A stretch of DNA of 64,000 nt from NCBI RefSeq assembly GCF_964218355.1, contig NZ_CAXPMC010000019.1, positions 62,001 through 126,000 of the forward strand, written 5' to 3'. A program made the translations under genes and the position numbers. Numbering within the stretch: position 1 is the stretch's first letter; each line of letters begins with the position of its first letter. The notes below the pieces were generated by a model. It searched no databases. It was not told the DNA's origin and saw only the letters and a list, made by a program, of their open reading frames with translations. This stretch comes from Ferrovibrio sp964218355 (GTDB lineage Bacteria; Pseudomonadota; Alphaproteobacteria; Ferrovibrionales; Ferrovibrionaceae). Below are positions 7,530 through 15,929 of the stretch, piece after piece.

Positions 7530-8228
7530 CTATTCCGTCGGCGGCGTGGCGGCCTTTTCGGCGGCACCCTTGCCGGCGCGGGCCGAGGTCGGCACCAGCG
7601 AGGCCTTGATGTATTTGTCGGCCGCCAGCGTCAGCTCGTCGAGCTTGCCCTCGAAGAAATGGTCGGCGCCGGTCACCTTCTTGTAGTCGATCTTGATGCC
7701 CTTCTGCAGCGACAGCCGCTGGGCCAGCTTGGCGCTGTCATTCTCGGGCACGATCTTGTCGTCTGAACCCTGCACGATCAGGCCGGAAGACGGGCAGGGG
7801 GCGAGGAAGCCGAAATCATACATGTTGGCCGGCGGCGCCACCGCGATGAAGCCGTCGATCTCCGGGCGGCGCATCAGCAGCTGCATGGCGATCCAGGCGC
7901 CGAAGGAAAAGCCGGCGATCCAGACGGCGGCGGCATTCGGGTTGTGGGTCTGCAGGTAGTCGAGCGCCGAGGCGGCATCCGACAATTCGCCGACGCCGTT
8001 GTCGAAGCTGCCCTGGCTGCGGCCGACGCCACGGAAATTGAAGCGCATCACCGAAAAGCCGCGTTTGGCGAAGACGTGAAACAGGGTGTAGGCCACCTTG
8101 TTGTTCATCGTCCCGCCATACAGCGGATGCGGATGCAGGATCAGGGCGATCGGGGCATTGGCCGCGGGGCCGTGGCTGTACCGGCCTTCCAGCCGGCCAT
8201 CGGGACCCGGGAAAATGATTTCTGGCAT
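7530..8228 (-). CDS. Alpha/beta hydrolase (COG2945-like)
   Basis: Cytoplasmic serine hydrolase of 232 residues. The strand LILHPHPLYGGTMNN and the nucleophile elbow GFSFGA (about residues 105-110) are typical of the COG2945 group; the acid is in GSDDKIVPE (about 157) and the His in GADHFFEG (about 188). The C-terminal 20 residues are Ala/Thr/Pro-rich and not part of the fold. Starts at ATG 8228. Divergent from the cysteine desulfurase, with 147 bp between them. The physiological substrate of this group is not established. Confidence 0.88.
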   Translation of the reverse strand: MPEIIFPGPDGRLEGRYSHGPAANAPIALILHPHPLYGGTMNNKVAYTLFHVFAKRGFSVMRFNFRGVGRSQGSFDNGVGELSDAASALDYLQTHNPNAAAVWIAGFSFGAWIAMQLLMRRPEIDGFIAVAPPANMYDFGFLAPCPSSGLIVQGSDDKIVPENDSAKLAQRLSLQKGIKIDYKKVTGADHFFEGKLDELTLAADKYIKASLVPTSARAGKGAAEKAATPPTE

Positions 8229-8375
8229 TGCGGCTCGTCACTTTTCGCCGGATTTCCGGGACAATCACCCCGGATTGCGGCGTCTGGACCAACGGTCGGA
8301 AGCTGGTTTCGTTTGATTGCGGGCCAATTTTACCATAATCGGCAGTCGCGAATTCAAGCCTGAAATGCAGCCGTC

Positions 8376-9521
8376 ATGTTCAAGTCCGCAGAATCTTTGC
8401 CGGTTTACCTCGATTATAACGCTACGGCACCCCTGCGGCCGGTGGCGCGCGAGGCCCTGCTGGCCGCCCTGGCGGCGCCGGCCAACCCATCTTCGGTGCA
8501 TGGCTTCGGCCGGGCGGCCCGGAAGATCGCCGAGTCGGCCCGGGAATCGGTCGCCGCGCTGGCCGGCGCCGCGCCGAAACGGGTGGTCTTCACCTCCGGC
8601 GGCACCGAGGCCAACAACCTCGCGCTGCGGCTGGCGATCCGGCAGGCCGGGGTGACCCGGCTGGTGGTCGCCGCCATCGAGCATGATTCCGTGCTGCGCC
8701 CGGCCCGGGCCGCCGGCCTGCCGCTTGTGGAAGTGCCGGCCGGGCCGGACGGCATTGTCGATCCGGCCGCCATTGTCGCGGCACTGGATGGTGGGGAAGG
8801 CCCGGCGCTGGTCTGCCTGATGCTGGCCAACAACGAGACCGGGGCAGTCCAGCCGGTGGCCGAAGTCACCCGACTGGCGCATGCGCGCGGCGCGCTGGTG
8901 CTGTGCGATGCCGTGCAGGCCGCCGGCAAGATCCCGCTCGACCTCGCGGCGCTGGGCTGCGACTTCCTCACCCTCTCGGCCCACAAGCTGGGCGGGGCGG
9001 CCGGGACGGGGGCGCTGGTCTGCCGCGACGACTGGACCCCGGCGCCGCTGCTGCTGGGCGGCGGGCAGGAACTGGGCCAGCGGGCCGGCACCGAGAACCT
9101 GTCCGGCATCGCCGCCTTCGGGGCCGCGGCCGATGCCGCCCGGGCCGGGCTGGCGGCGGAAGCCGCCCGGCTGGCCGGCCTGCGCAACCGCCTGCAGGGG
9201 CTGCTGACGGCGGCCTGCCCGGCCGCGCCGGTCCATGCCGGCCACGCGGAAAGGTTGCCGAACACGCTCTGCATCGGCATGCCCGGGGTGCCGGCCGAGA
9301 CCCAGGTGATGGCGCTGGACCTGGCCGGGGTGGCGGTGTCCGCCGGCTCGGCCTGCTCGTCGGGCAAGGTGACGCCCAGCCATGTGCTGACCGCCATGGG
9401 CCTGCCGGATCAGGCGGCGCGCGAGGCCCTGCGCTTCAGTCTCGGCTGGGCCAGCACGGCGGCGGATGTCGAGCGCGCGGCGGCGGCCTGGATCGCCCTG
9501 CAGGGGCGCAGCATCAAGTGA
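8376..9521 (+). CDS. Cysteine desulfurase (NifS/IscS family)
   Basis: PLP enzyme that takes sulfur from cysteine for Fe-S clusters or thio-modification. It has 381 residues. YLDYNATAPL is at the N-terminus, TSGGTEANN binds cofactor, the Schiff-base Lys is in SAHKLGG (about residue 203), and the sulfur-carrying Cys is in SAGSACSSGKVTPSHVL (about 327). The loop length and SACSSG motif place it in the NifS/IscS class I group. Neither iscU nor regulator iscR is adjacent, although a [2Fe-2S] ferredoxin lies 740 bp downstream. The IscS symbol is therefore not assigned. Confidence 0.93.
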   Translation: MFKSAESLPVYLDYNATAPLRPVAREALLAALAAPANPSSVHGFGRAARKIAESARESVAALAGAAPKRVVFTSGGTEANNLALRLAIRQAGVTRLVVAAIEHDSVLRPARAAGLPLVEVPAGPDGIVDPAAIVAALDGGEGPALVCLMLANNETGAVQPVAEVTRLAHARGALVLCDAVQAAGKIPLDLAALGCDFLTLSAHKLGGAAGTGALVCRDDWTPAPLLLGGGQELGQRAGTENLSGIAAFGAAADAARAGLAAEAARLAGLRNRLQGLLTAACPAAPVHAGHAERLPNTLCIGMPGVPAETQVMALDLAGVAVSAGSACSSGKVTPSHVLTAMGLPDQAAREALRFSLGWASTAADVERAAAAWIALQGRSIK

Positions 9522-9675
9522 TTTTTCTGTTCATATAATAGATATATTATATTGTTTTATATAGGTAATTATGTCTTTTTGAAGTGAAATCTTCAGGACT
9601 CCGGCGGCACGGTGCCGGCCGCCGGTCTTGATCCTGCGCAAGGCACCATGGCGGCCGGCTGCTAGGATTCCCGGG

Positions 9676-10122
9676 ATGGAACCGGATGCAGAGGCGGGCA
9701 TGGGACAGGTCGATGGCAGCCGCGCGGCGCTGCCGCCGGAGGGGCGGCCGGAACAGCAGGATGGCGCCCTGACGGAGGAGATGGTGGCGGCGCTGGTGCG
9801 GGATTTCTACGGCCGCATCGATGACGACGCCCTGCTCGGGCCGATGTTCCGGGCGGTGGTCCCGGACTGGGAGGACCATCTCAGGGTTGTGACCGATTTC
9901 TGGTCCGCCGTGCTGCTGGGCACCGCCCGCTATGGCGGCTGCGTGATCGGGGCCCATGGCCGGCTGCGGCTGGGGCCGGAGCATTTCGACCGCTGGACGG
10001 CGCTGTTCCGGCGCAGCGTGGCGGTCACCCTGCCGGCGGCGGCGGCCGGCCGGGCGCTGGCCATCGCCGATGCCCTGAACGGCCGCCTGCGCCAGTGGCA
10101 GGCCCGCCAGCAGCAGGACTGA
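9676..10122 (+). CDS. Group III truncated hemoglobin
   Basis: Small heme globin of about 148 residues. The pattern LVRDFYGRIDDDALLGPMF, then the E-helix region DHLRVVTDFWSAVLLGT, then GAHGRLRLGPEHFDRWTALF with the proximal heme His in EHFDRW fits the group III (trHbP) globins. Starts at 9676 and 9700 are both possible; GAGGCGGGC precedes 9700 at good spacing. The N-terminal 30 residues are disordered. Its usual association with oxygen or NO/peroxide chemistry is family knowledge; the precise role is unknown. Confidence 0.88.
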   Translation: MEPDAEAGMGQVDGSRAALPPEGRPEQQDGALTEEMVAALVRDFYGRIDDDALLGPMFRAVVPDWEDHLRVVTDFWSAVLLGTARYGGCVIGAHGRLRLGPEHFDRWTALFRRSVAVTLPAAAAGRALAIADALNGRLRQWQARQQQD

Positions 10123-10139
10123 TCCCGGGCGGCGGCCCC

Positions 10140-10206
10140 GGCTGCAGAGGGCCGGCTGCAGAGGGCCGCTGCGGGGGGCCGGCTGCGGGAGGCCGGTTGC
10201 AGCGGA
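10140..10206. repeat. Imperfect 14-bp tandem repeat (about 4.7 units)
   Basis: GGCTGCAGAGGGCC occurs twice exactly (10140-10153, 10154-10167), then three degenerate units up to 10206. It lies just after the globin stop and before the ferredoxin Shine-Dalgarno. Confidence 0.85.
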
Positions 10207-10256
10207 CGGGGGCGGACGATATATCCTCCCGGCCCCCCAAGGAGAACCCGCGTCCC

Positions 10257-10586
10257 ATGCCCAAGATGACCTTCATCCAGCCCGACGGCAAACGCCTCGA
10301 CGTGGAGGCCCCGGTCGGCCTCTCGGTGCTGGAGATCGCCCACAAGCACGGCATCGACATCGAGGGGGCCTGCGAGGGTTCGCTGGCCTGCTCGACCTGC
10401 CATGTCATCGTCGATGCCGACTGGTACGGCCGGCTGCCGGCCGCCCGGCCCGACGAGGAAGACATGCTCGACCTCGCCTTCGGCCTGACCCGCACCTCGC
10501 GGCTGGGCTGCCAGCTGATCATGACCCCGGAACTGGACGGCCTGACGGTTGCGCTGCCGACCGCGACGCGCAACATGATGGGCTGA
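10257..10586 (+). CDS. [2Fe-2S] ferredoxin, adrenodoxin/ISC type
   Basis: Electron carrier of 109 residues. The cluster ligands are C39, C45, C48 (CEGSLACSTC) and C85 (RLGCQL), the spacing of vertebrate-type ISC ferredoxins. FIQPDGKRLDVEAPVGLSVLEIA forms the N-terminal beta-grasp strands. CCAAGGAGAACC precedes ATG 10257. Together with the nearby cysteine desulfurase it may serve Fe-S assembly, or it may donate electrons to oxygenases such as the P450 in this window; the sequence does not decide. Confidence 0.93.
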   Translation: MPKMTFIQPDGKRLDVEAPVGLSVLEIAHKHGIDIEGACEGSLACSTCHVIVDADWYGRLPAARPDEEDMLDLAFGLTRTSRLGCQLIMTPELDGLTVALPTATRNMMG

Positions 10587-10645
10587 ACCCGGCCCTCCCG
10601 ACGGCCGGCGCAACGACAAGCCGGCCCCCGGAGGAAACCCGCATC

Positions 10646-11362
10646 ATGGCCCTGAGTCCCGCGACCCGCGACAAGCTGAAGACCGTCAGCACCGCCACGC
10701 TCGCCACCGCCCTGTACAAGCGCGGCCTGCGCAACCAGTTCATCCAGGACGTCAAGCCGCTGAACCCGGCGCTGCCGACCATGGTCGGCGAGGCCTTCAC
10801 CCTGCGCTACATGCCGGCCCGCGAGGACCTGAACCCGATCACGGTGTTCCAGGACCCGGAACACCCGCAGCGCAAGGCGATCGAGATCTGCCCGGCCGGC
10901 GCGGTGCTGGTGATGGACAGCCGCAAGGATGCCCGGGCGGCCTCCGCCGGTTCGATCCTGATTTCCCGCCTGATGATGCGCGGTGTCGCCGGCGTGGTCA
11001 CCGATGGTGGCTTCCGCGATGCCGCCGAGATCGCGCAGCTGAAGATTCCGGCCTTCCACAGCCGGCCCTCGGCGCCGACCAACCTGACCCTGCACCAGGC
11101 CATCGACATCAACGTGCCGATCGGCTGCGGCGATGCCCCGGTCTTCCCGGGCGACGTGGTCGTGGGCGATGGCGACGGGGTGATGGTGATCCCGGCCGGC
11201 ATCGCCGACGAGATCGCCGCCGAGGCCGTCGAGATGACCGCCTTCGAGGATTTCGTCACCGAACAGGTGCTGGGCGGCCGCTCGATCCGCGGCCTCTATC
11301 CCGCCACCGACCCGCAGACCAAGGTGGATTTCGAGGCCTGGCGCAAGCAGAAGGGCCGCTGA
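10646..11362 (+). CDS. RraA-like protein (ribonuclease activity regulator / HMG aldolase fold)
   Basis: It has 238 residues, with a swivelling-domain fold of the RraA/HMG-CHA aldolase family. The signature GVVTDGGFRDAAEI (about residues 115-128) contains the conserved D-G-x-x-R-D acidic/basic site, and VVGDGDGVMVIPAG is the conserved C-terminal motif. Family members either inhibit RNase E or act as metal-dependent aldolases/decarboxylases, and sequence does not settle which. CCCGGAGGAAACC precedes the ATG. It lies 59 bp after the ferredoxin and may share its transcript. Confidence 0.85.
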   Translation: MALSPATRDKLKTVSTATLATALYKRGLRNQFIQDVKPLNPALPTMVGEAFTLRYMPAREDLNPITVFQDPEHPQRKAIEICPAGAVLVMDSRKDARAASAGSILISRLMMRGVAGVVTDGGFRDAAEIAQLKIPAFHSRPSAPTNLTLHQAIDINVPIGCGDAPVFPGDVVVGDGDGVMVIPAGIADEIAAEAVEMTAFEDFVTEQVLGGRSIRGLYPATDPQTKVDFEAWRKQKGR

Positions 11363-11441
11363 CGTCTGCCCGGACTCGCTCTGGGCTTTCGTCCGCGGCA
11401 GCCCTATCTTCTCTCCGTCACGATCTGCCGGGGAGGCGGGA

Positions 11442-12284
11442 ATGAAACAGGGGCTTTTTGGTCTGGGTCTGCTGGCGGCTGTGGCCGCCGCCGGGCCGGT
11501 ATCGGCGCAGGGCTATACGGGGCCGCTGATCGATGCCCATGTGCATTACAGCCACGATGCCTGGGACATGCTGCCGGCGGAAAAGGCCGTGGCAATCCTG
11601 CGCAGCGAGGCGCGGCTGGCGAAAGTGCTGGTCTCCAGCTCGTCGGATGACGGCACCCAGAAGCTCTATGCGGTCGCGCCCGACCTGATCGTGCCGGAGC
11701 TGCGGCCCTACCGCAGCCGCGGCGAGCTGTCGACCTGGTTCCGCGACGAGACCGTGATCGCCCATCTGGAAGACCGCCTGAAACGCCACCGCTATGTCGG
11801 CATCGGCGAGTTCCATCTCTACGGCGCCGCCGCCGATCTGCCGGTGCCGCGCCGCATGGTGCAGCTGGCCAAGCAGTACAGGCTGTTCCTGCACGCCCAT
11901 TCCGATGCCGAGGCCGTCGACCGCATCTTCGCCCAGGATCCGGATGCGCTGGTGCTGTGGGCGCATTCGGGTTTCGACCGGCCCGATGCCGTGCGGGCGA
12001 TGCTGGCGAAGCATAAAAACCTCTGGGCCGATCTCGCCTTCCGCAGCGAGCATGCCCGCGACGGCAAGGTCGATCCCGACTGGGGCAGGCTGTTTGCCGA
12101 TTATCCCGACCGCTTCATGGTCGGCACGGATACCTTCACGCCGGAACGCTGGTATTACATCGCCGAACATGCCGCCTGGTCGCGCGCCTGGCTCGGCAGC
12201 CTGCCGCCCGATCTCGCCGCCCGCATCGCCCATAAAAATGCCGAGGCCCTGTTCGCCCGCACCGGCTTCGGGGCGGCGCAGTGA
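11442..12284 (+). CDS. Exported amidohydrolase-family protein
   Basis: It has 280 residues. The signal peptide MKQGLFGLGLLAAVAAAGPVSA is cleaved at about residue 22. The mature part starts with the metal-binding HxH of a TIM-barrel amidohydrolase (LIDAHVHYSHDAW), has GIGEFHL, HAHSDAE and LWAHSGFDRP metal/catalytic positions, and the late Asp in MVGTDTF. This is the PF04909 type (amidohydrolase_2). Its GTGA overlap with the next gene and the MauG-type peroxidase after that define a three-gene periplasmic operon. Substrate unknown. Confidence 0.85.
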   Translation: MKQGLFGLGLLAAVAAAGPVSAQGYTGPLIDAHVHYSHDAWDMLPAEKAVAILRSEARLAKVLVSSSSDDGTQKLYAVAPDLIVPELRPYRSRGELSTWFRDETVIAHLEDRLKRHRYVGIGEFHLYGAAADLPVPRRMVQLAKQYRLFLHAHSDAEAVDRIFAQDPDALVLWAHSGFDRPDAVRAMLAKHKNLWADLAFRSEHARDGKVDPDWGRLFADYPDRFMVGTDTFTPERWYYIAEHAAWSRAWLGSLPPDLAARIAHKNAEALFARTGFGAAQ

Positions 12285-12655
12285 GGTTTCTGGCTGCTGC
12301 CATCCTGCTGCTGCTGCTGGCGGCGTCGCCGGCCTGGGCCTGCACGATGCCGGCCGGCGGTTTCGTCGCCGGGTCGCTCGCCGTGACACCGCAGCCGGCG
12401 CCGCTGCCGGTGAATGCGCCTTTCGCGCTGGCCATCGCGCCCTGCGGGGCGGTGCCGCAGGCGCTGGCGGTCGATGCGACGATGCCGGCGCACAGGCACG
12501 GCATGAATTACCGGCCGGCGGTGACCAAGACCGGTGACGGTTTCCGCGCCGACGGCCTGCTGTTCCACATGCCGGGCGACTGGGAATTCGTCTTCGACGT
12601 CACCCATGCCGATGGCCGGCGCGAACGGCTGACGCATACCGTCACGGTCCAATGA
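12281..12655 (+). CDS. Exported YtkA-like (so-called auxin-binding) protein
   Basis: A 124-residue secreted protein. The signal peptide MRFLAAAILLLLLAASPAWA is followed by CTMPAGG. A beta-rich domain carries the conserved MPAHRHGMNYRPAV and GLLFHMPGDWEFVFDV motifs of YtkA-like proteins, whose His/Met residues suggest metal (possibly copper) binding. The GTG start at 12281 overlaps the amidohydrolase stop, and its own stop overlaps the start of the peroxidase gene (ATGA), indicating translational coupling. The role in the operon is not known; accessory metal handling for the di-heme enzyme is one possibility. Confidence 0.7.
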   Translation: MRFLAAAILLLLLAASPAWACTMPAGGFVAGSLAVTPQPAPLPVNAPFALAIAPCGAVPQALAVDATMPAHRHGMNYRPAVTKTGDGFRADGLLFHMPGDWEFVFDVTHADGRRERLTHTVTVQ

Positions 12656-13827
12656 TCCGGCTGCTGCCGCTGCTGGTAGTTCTGCTGGCGGCACCGGCGG
12701 CCGCCGTGGAATTCACGCCGGCCGAACGCGCGCAGATCGAACGCCTGGGCCCCTGGCCGCCGGCCTTCACACCCGATCCGGGCAACCGGCTGTCCGGGCA
12801 GCCGGCCGCCATCGCCTTCGGCGCGGCCCTGTTCACCGAGCCGCGGCTGTCGGCGGCCGGCGACATGAGTTGCGCATCCTGCCACCGGCCGGAACAGGGC
12901 TGGGGCGATGGCCGTGCGCTGGCCAAAGGCCGGCAGGGCGATCTGGTGCGGCATACGCCGGGCCTGTGGAATGCGCGGCTGCTGCGCTGGTTCGGCTGGG
13001 ACGGGGCATCCGACAGCCTGTGGGCCGCCGCGATCCGGCCGGTGCTTTCAGCGGCCGAGATGGGCGGCAGCGCGGCGCAGACGGCTGCCGTGATCCGCGG
13101 CGACGATGCGCTGTCGCGCTGCTTTGCCGCCGCCGCCGGGCAGGAGGCGGATGCGCTGGCGGATGAAGAGGTGCTGGTGCTGGCAGCCAAGGCGCTGGCG
13201 GCCTTCCAGGAGACCATCGTCTCGGCCCGCGCGCCCTTCGACGAGTTCCGTGACGCACTGCTGCAGGGCCGGGCGTCGGAGTATCCGGAGGATGCCCGGC
13301 GCGGCCTGACGCTGTTTCTCGGCCGCGGCAACTGCGTGATGTGCCATGCCGGCCCGGCTTTCACCAATGGCGAGTTCCACGATACCGGCCTGCCATTCTT
13401 CACGGCGTCCGGCCGGCCCGATCCGGGCCGTTTCGAGGGCATCCGGCAGGTGCGGGAAAGCCCGTGGAACCGGCTGTCGCGGCACAGCGACGATGCGTCG
13501 GGCACCAGCGCCTTTGCCGTGCGGCATGCCGAGCGCCAGCACCGCAACTGGGGCGAATTCAAGACGCCCTCCCTGCGCAATCTGGCCCATACGGCGCCCT
13601 ACATGCACAATGGCAGCCTGCCGACTCAGGCGGCCGTGATCGGGCATTATTCCGACCTCGATCCGGACCGGCTGCACAGCGACGGCGAGGCGATCCTGCG
13701 GGCGCAGCATTTCAGTCCGCGGGAGGCTGCCGATCTTGCCGCTTTCCTTGCCAGCCTGTCGGCGCCGGCGGATGCTCGGGGCGGCGGCTGGCTGGAAAGG
13801 GCCGGGAAGTGCGGGACCGGAGAATAA
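12652..13827 (+). CDS. Di-heme cytochrome c peroxidase / MauG-family protein
   Basis: A 391-residue periplasmic protein with signal peptide (MIRLLPLLVVLLAAPAAAVEF). Two c-type heme sites are seen: CASCH at about residues 75-79 and CVMCH at about 229-233. The distal region FKTPSLRNLAHTAPYMHNGSLPTQAAVIGHY is typical of CcpA/MauG enzymes. Such proteins reduce peroxide or oxidise a protein/organic partner. It is the third gene of the operon beginning at 11442. No methylamine dehydrogenase genes are adjacent, so a true MauG role is not supported. Confidence 0.92.
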   Translation: MIRLLPLLVVLLAAPAAAVEFTPAERAQIERLGPWPPAFTPDPGNRLSGQPAAIAFGAALFTEPRLSAAGDMSCASCHRPEQGWGDGRALAKGRQGDLVRHTPGLWNARLLRWFGWDGASDSLWAAAIRPVLSAAEMGGSAAQTAAVIRGDDALSRCFAAAAGQEADALADEEVLVLAAKALAAFQETIVSARAPFDEFRDALLQGRASEYPEDARRGLTLFLGRGNCVMCHAGPAFTNGEFHDTGLPFFTASGRPDPGRFEGIRQVRESPWNRLSRHSDDASGTSAFAVRHAERQHRNWGEFKTPSLRNLAHTAPYMHNGSLPTQAAVIGHYSDLDPDRLHSDGEAILRAQHFSPREAADLAAFLASLSAPADARGGGWLERAGKCGTGE

Positions 13828-13913
13828 ACGTACTTTATGTGTGAATAATGAAGAAGGCTTGATATTTTGTGGAGAATGTATATTTGGGGATGCGTCGGCG
13901 GCCGAAATGTATT

Positions 13914-13927
13914 ATATGTACACATAT
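13914..13927. promoter_or_regulatory. Inverted repeat ATATGT-AC-ACATAT upstream of the FNR gene
   Basis: Perfect 6-bp arms with a 2-bp spacer in the AT-rich 164-bp gap between the peroxidase and the ferredoxin-NADP reductase, about 65 bp before the latter's ATG. A possible operator; the binding protein is unknown. Confidence 0.4.
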
Positions 13928-13991
13928 GAATAGGCCGCGACGTTTTCCGGTCAGCCCCGCCTAAGCTGTCCCTGACCTGTCGAGCGAAATC

Positions 13992-14837
13992 ATGACCCAG
14001 ACTGCTGCTGCCGCCGTTGCTTCCCCCGTCGAAACCGCGCCGTCGCACCCGCTGATCAAGCCGGGTGGCAATCTGCGCGAGGAGACGGTGACCCATGTCC
14101 ATCACTGGACCGATACGCTGTTCACCTTCAGGACGACGCGCGACCCGAGCTTCCGTTTCATCAACGGCCAGTTCGCGATGATCGGCCTGATCGTCAACGA
14201 CAAGCCGCTGCTGCGCGCCTATTCGATGGTCAGCGCGAACTACGAAGAGTTCCTCGAATTCCTGTCGATCAAGGTGCAGGACGGCCCGCTGACCTCGCGG
14301 CTGCAGCATATCAAGGTGGGCGACCGCATCATCGTCGGCCGCAAGGCGACCGGCACCCTGCTGCAGGACAACCTGACCCCGGGCAGGACGCTCTATCTGC
14401 TGTCGACCGGCACCGGCCTTGCGCCGTTCATGTCGGTGATCAAGGACCCGGATGCCTATGAACGGTTCGAGAAGATCGTGCTGGTGCACGGCGTGCGCAC
14501 CGTGGGCGAACTGGCCTATGAGGACTTCATCACGAAGGAGCTGCCGGAGAACGAATTCTTCGGCGAGGACGTGAAGAAGAAGCTGGTCTATTACCCGACC
14601 GTCACCCGCGAGGATTTCCGCAACAAGGGCCGCGTCACCGACCTGATCGCGTCGGGCAAGCTGTTCGCCGATCTCGGCCTGCCGCCGCTGAACATCGAGA
14701 CCGACCGCATCATGCTGTGCGGCAGCCCGGCCATGCTGGCCGACATGCGTACCATGCTGGACGAGAAGGGCTGGCAGGAAGGCTCCACCACCGGCGCCGG
14801 CCAGTATGTGATCGAAAAGGCCTTCGTCGAGCAGTAA
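13992..14837 (+). CDS. fpr: Ferredoxin-NADP(+) reductase
   Basis: FAD enzyme of 281 residues that exchanges electrons between NADPH and ferredoxin or flavodoxin. FAD contacts are in LLRAYSMVSA and the nearby KVQDGPLTSRLQ; the NADP site is GTGLAPFMSV and MLCGSPAMLADM; the C-terminal VIEKAFVEQ resembles the conserved bacterial Fpr ending. It carries a ~20-residue N-terminal extension of Ala/Pro. It stands alone with its own AT-rich promoter region. In many Proteobacteria Fpr supports oxidative-stress defence and Fe-S repair. Confidence 0.93.
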   Translation: MTQTAAAAVASPVETAPSHPLIKPGGNLREETVTHVHHWTDTLFTFRTTRDPSFRFINGQFAMIGLIVNDKPLLRAYSMVSANYEEFLEFLSIKVQDGPLTSRLQHIKVGDRIIVGRKATGTLLQDNLTPGRTLYLLSTGTGLAPFMSVIKDPDAYERFEKIVLVHGVRTVGELAYEDFITKELPENEFFGEDVKKKLVYYPTVTREDFRNKGRVTDLIASGKLFADLGLPPLNIETDRIMLCGSPAMLADMRTMLDEKGWQEGSTTGAGQYVIEKAFVEQ

Positions 14838-14856
14838 GGCCGTGCGGCCGGCCGCC

Positions 14857-14910
14857 CTCAGGGAACCACCTCAGGTAACCGCGCTCAGGTAACCGCGCTC
14901 AGGGAACTGG
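14857..14910. repeat. 14-bp tandem repeat spanning the crcB stop codon
   Basis: Four units of CTCAGG(T/G)AACCGCG start at 14857, 14870, 14884 and 14898, the middle two identical. The crcB stop (complement of 14899-14901) lies in the last unit, so the repeat is almost wholly downstream of both convergent genes. Confidence 0.85.
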
Positions 14911-15309
14911 CCGGCCGATTGCCTGCACCAGGGCCAGGCCGGCCCAGGTGGCCAGCAGGCAGAGCAGCACCGACAGGGCGGCGTTGCCGCCGGCGCGCAG
15001 CAGCAGCCCCTCGCGCAGCAGGCCCAGCGTCTGCAGGCTGAAGCTGGAAAACGTCGTGAAGCCGCCGCACAGACCGACCATCAGCAGCAGCCGGCTGCCA
15101 TCGGTCATGCCAAGGCGGCTGCCGCCTTCCGCCATGCCGGCCAGCAGGCCGATCGCGAAACTGCCCAGCACGTTCACCAGCAGGGTGCCGACGGGAAACA
15201 TCAGCTGAGGCAGGGCCGCATTCAGGCGATCGTCGAGGCGTTCGCTGATCCAGTATCGAACGATGCTGCCCAGGGCGCCGCCGGCGGCGACAAGCACGTA
15301 TCCGATCAT
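14899..15309 (-). CDS. crcB: Fluoride efflux channel CrcB/FluC
   Basis: A 136-residue membrane protein with four hydrophobic helices. Family motifs are GGALGSIVRYW near the N-terminus, the conserved GTLLVNVLGSFAIGLL with its pore Asn (about residues 41-57), and the break-helix GLCGGFTTFSSFSLQ (about 80-94), which binds the central Na+ and lines the fluoride path. It works as a dual-topology dimer exporting fluoride across the inner membrane. ATG at 15309 gives the standard N-terminus. A fluoride riboswitch is seen 100 bp upstream on the same strand. Confidence 0.95.
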   Translation of the reverse strand: MIGYVLVAAGGALGSIVRYWISERLDDRLNAALPQLMFPVGTLLVNVLGSFAIGLLAGMAEGGSRLGMTDGSRLLLMVGLCGGFTTFSSFSLQTLGLLREGLLLRAGGNAALSVLLCLLATWAGLALVQAIGRPVP

Positions 15310-15406
15310 CACATCCCTCACACGACCGGCATCCCGGCCAGAGCCAAAAAAAGTTCCCGGTGGTGGAGGGGGGATTTTCAGACAGAATCCTACCGCCATC
15401 ACACCG

Positions 15407-15472
15407 CGGTAGGAGCCATCAGCGACCGGCATCGGGCCGGCGGCGGTTGTCGGGGGACTCCATCCCCATCGG
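15407..15472 (-). promoter_or_regulatory. Fluoride riboswitch (crcB motif)
   Basis: Read on the minus strand, the segment has the crcB-motif conserved blocks in order: GGGGATGGAGTCCCC, then AACCGCC, a variable G/C-rich hairpin (GCCGGCCCGATGCCGGT), and GCTGATGGCTCCTAC. These form the two-stem aptamer with pseudoknot. Just downstream a CTACCGC/GCGGTAG stem and a TTTTTTT run (near 15350) could form the expression platform. It precedes crcB by about 100 nt. Known function of the class: fluoride binding turns on crcB expression. Confidence 0.88.
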
Positions 15473-15551
15473 CCCGGATGTTAGCCTTTTTTTGATGGCG
15501 GTCAAAGCCTCTCTCTTGGCTGTTCCCGGGCGCCCATCTAGTCTGCGGCGC

Positions 15552-15929
15552 ATGGCCGCGAGTCCCGAGTTCATCGAGTTTGCCCAGGAACTGTTCGCCC
15601 CGCTGGGCGGGGTCAGCACCCGCCGCATGTTCGGCGGTGCCGGCATCTACTGCCGGGGACTGATGTTCGGCCTGATCCATGACGACACCATCTACCTGAA
15701 GGCCGATGCCGAGACCGCAAAGGCCTTCGAGGCGCGCGGCTGCGGCCCCTTCATCTATGATGGCAAGGGCAAGCCTGTGCAGATGAGTTACTGGCAGATG
15801 CCGGCCGAACTGATCGACGACCCGGACGGGGCCGTGACCTGGGCGAAGACCGCGCTGGGCGTCGCCCGCACGGCCAGGGCCGCCGCGCCACCACCCACGC
15901 GGCGCCAGCCGGTGCGCCGGCGGTATTAG
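15552..15929 (+). CDS. TfoX N-terminal-domain protein
   Basis: A 125-residue protein with the TfoX_N fold: EFAQELFAPLGGVSTRRMFGGAGIYCRGLMFGLIHDDTIYLKAD and the later MSYWQMPAELIDDPDGAVTWAKTAL. It lacks the C-terminal domain of the competence regulator TfoX/Sxy, so a competence role should not be assumed; stand-alone TfoX_N proteins are common and uncharacterised. The Arg-rich C-terminal tail (TRRQPVRRRY) may bind nucleic acid. ATG 15552 fits the family start. Its 3' end overlaps the convergent DUF2783 gene by 4 bp. Confidence 0.88.
   Translation: MAASPEFIEFAQELFAPLGGVSTRRMFGGAGIYCRGLMFGLIHDDTIYLKADAETAKAFEARGCGPFIYDGKGKPVQMSYWQMPAELIDDPDGAVTWAKTALGVARTARAAAPPPTRRQPVRRRY

Noticed and set aside
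13655..14489. Minus-strand frame over the peroxidase end and the FNR gene
   Set aside because: Overlaps two certain plus-strand genes and has shadow composition.
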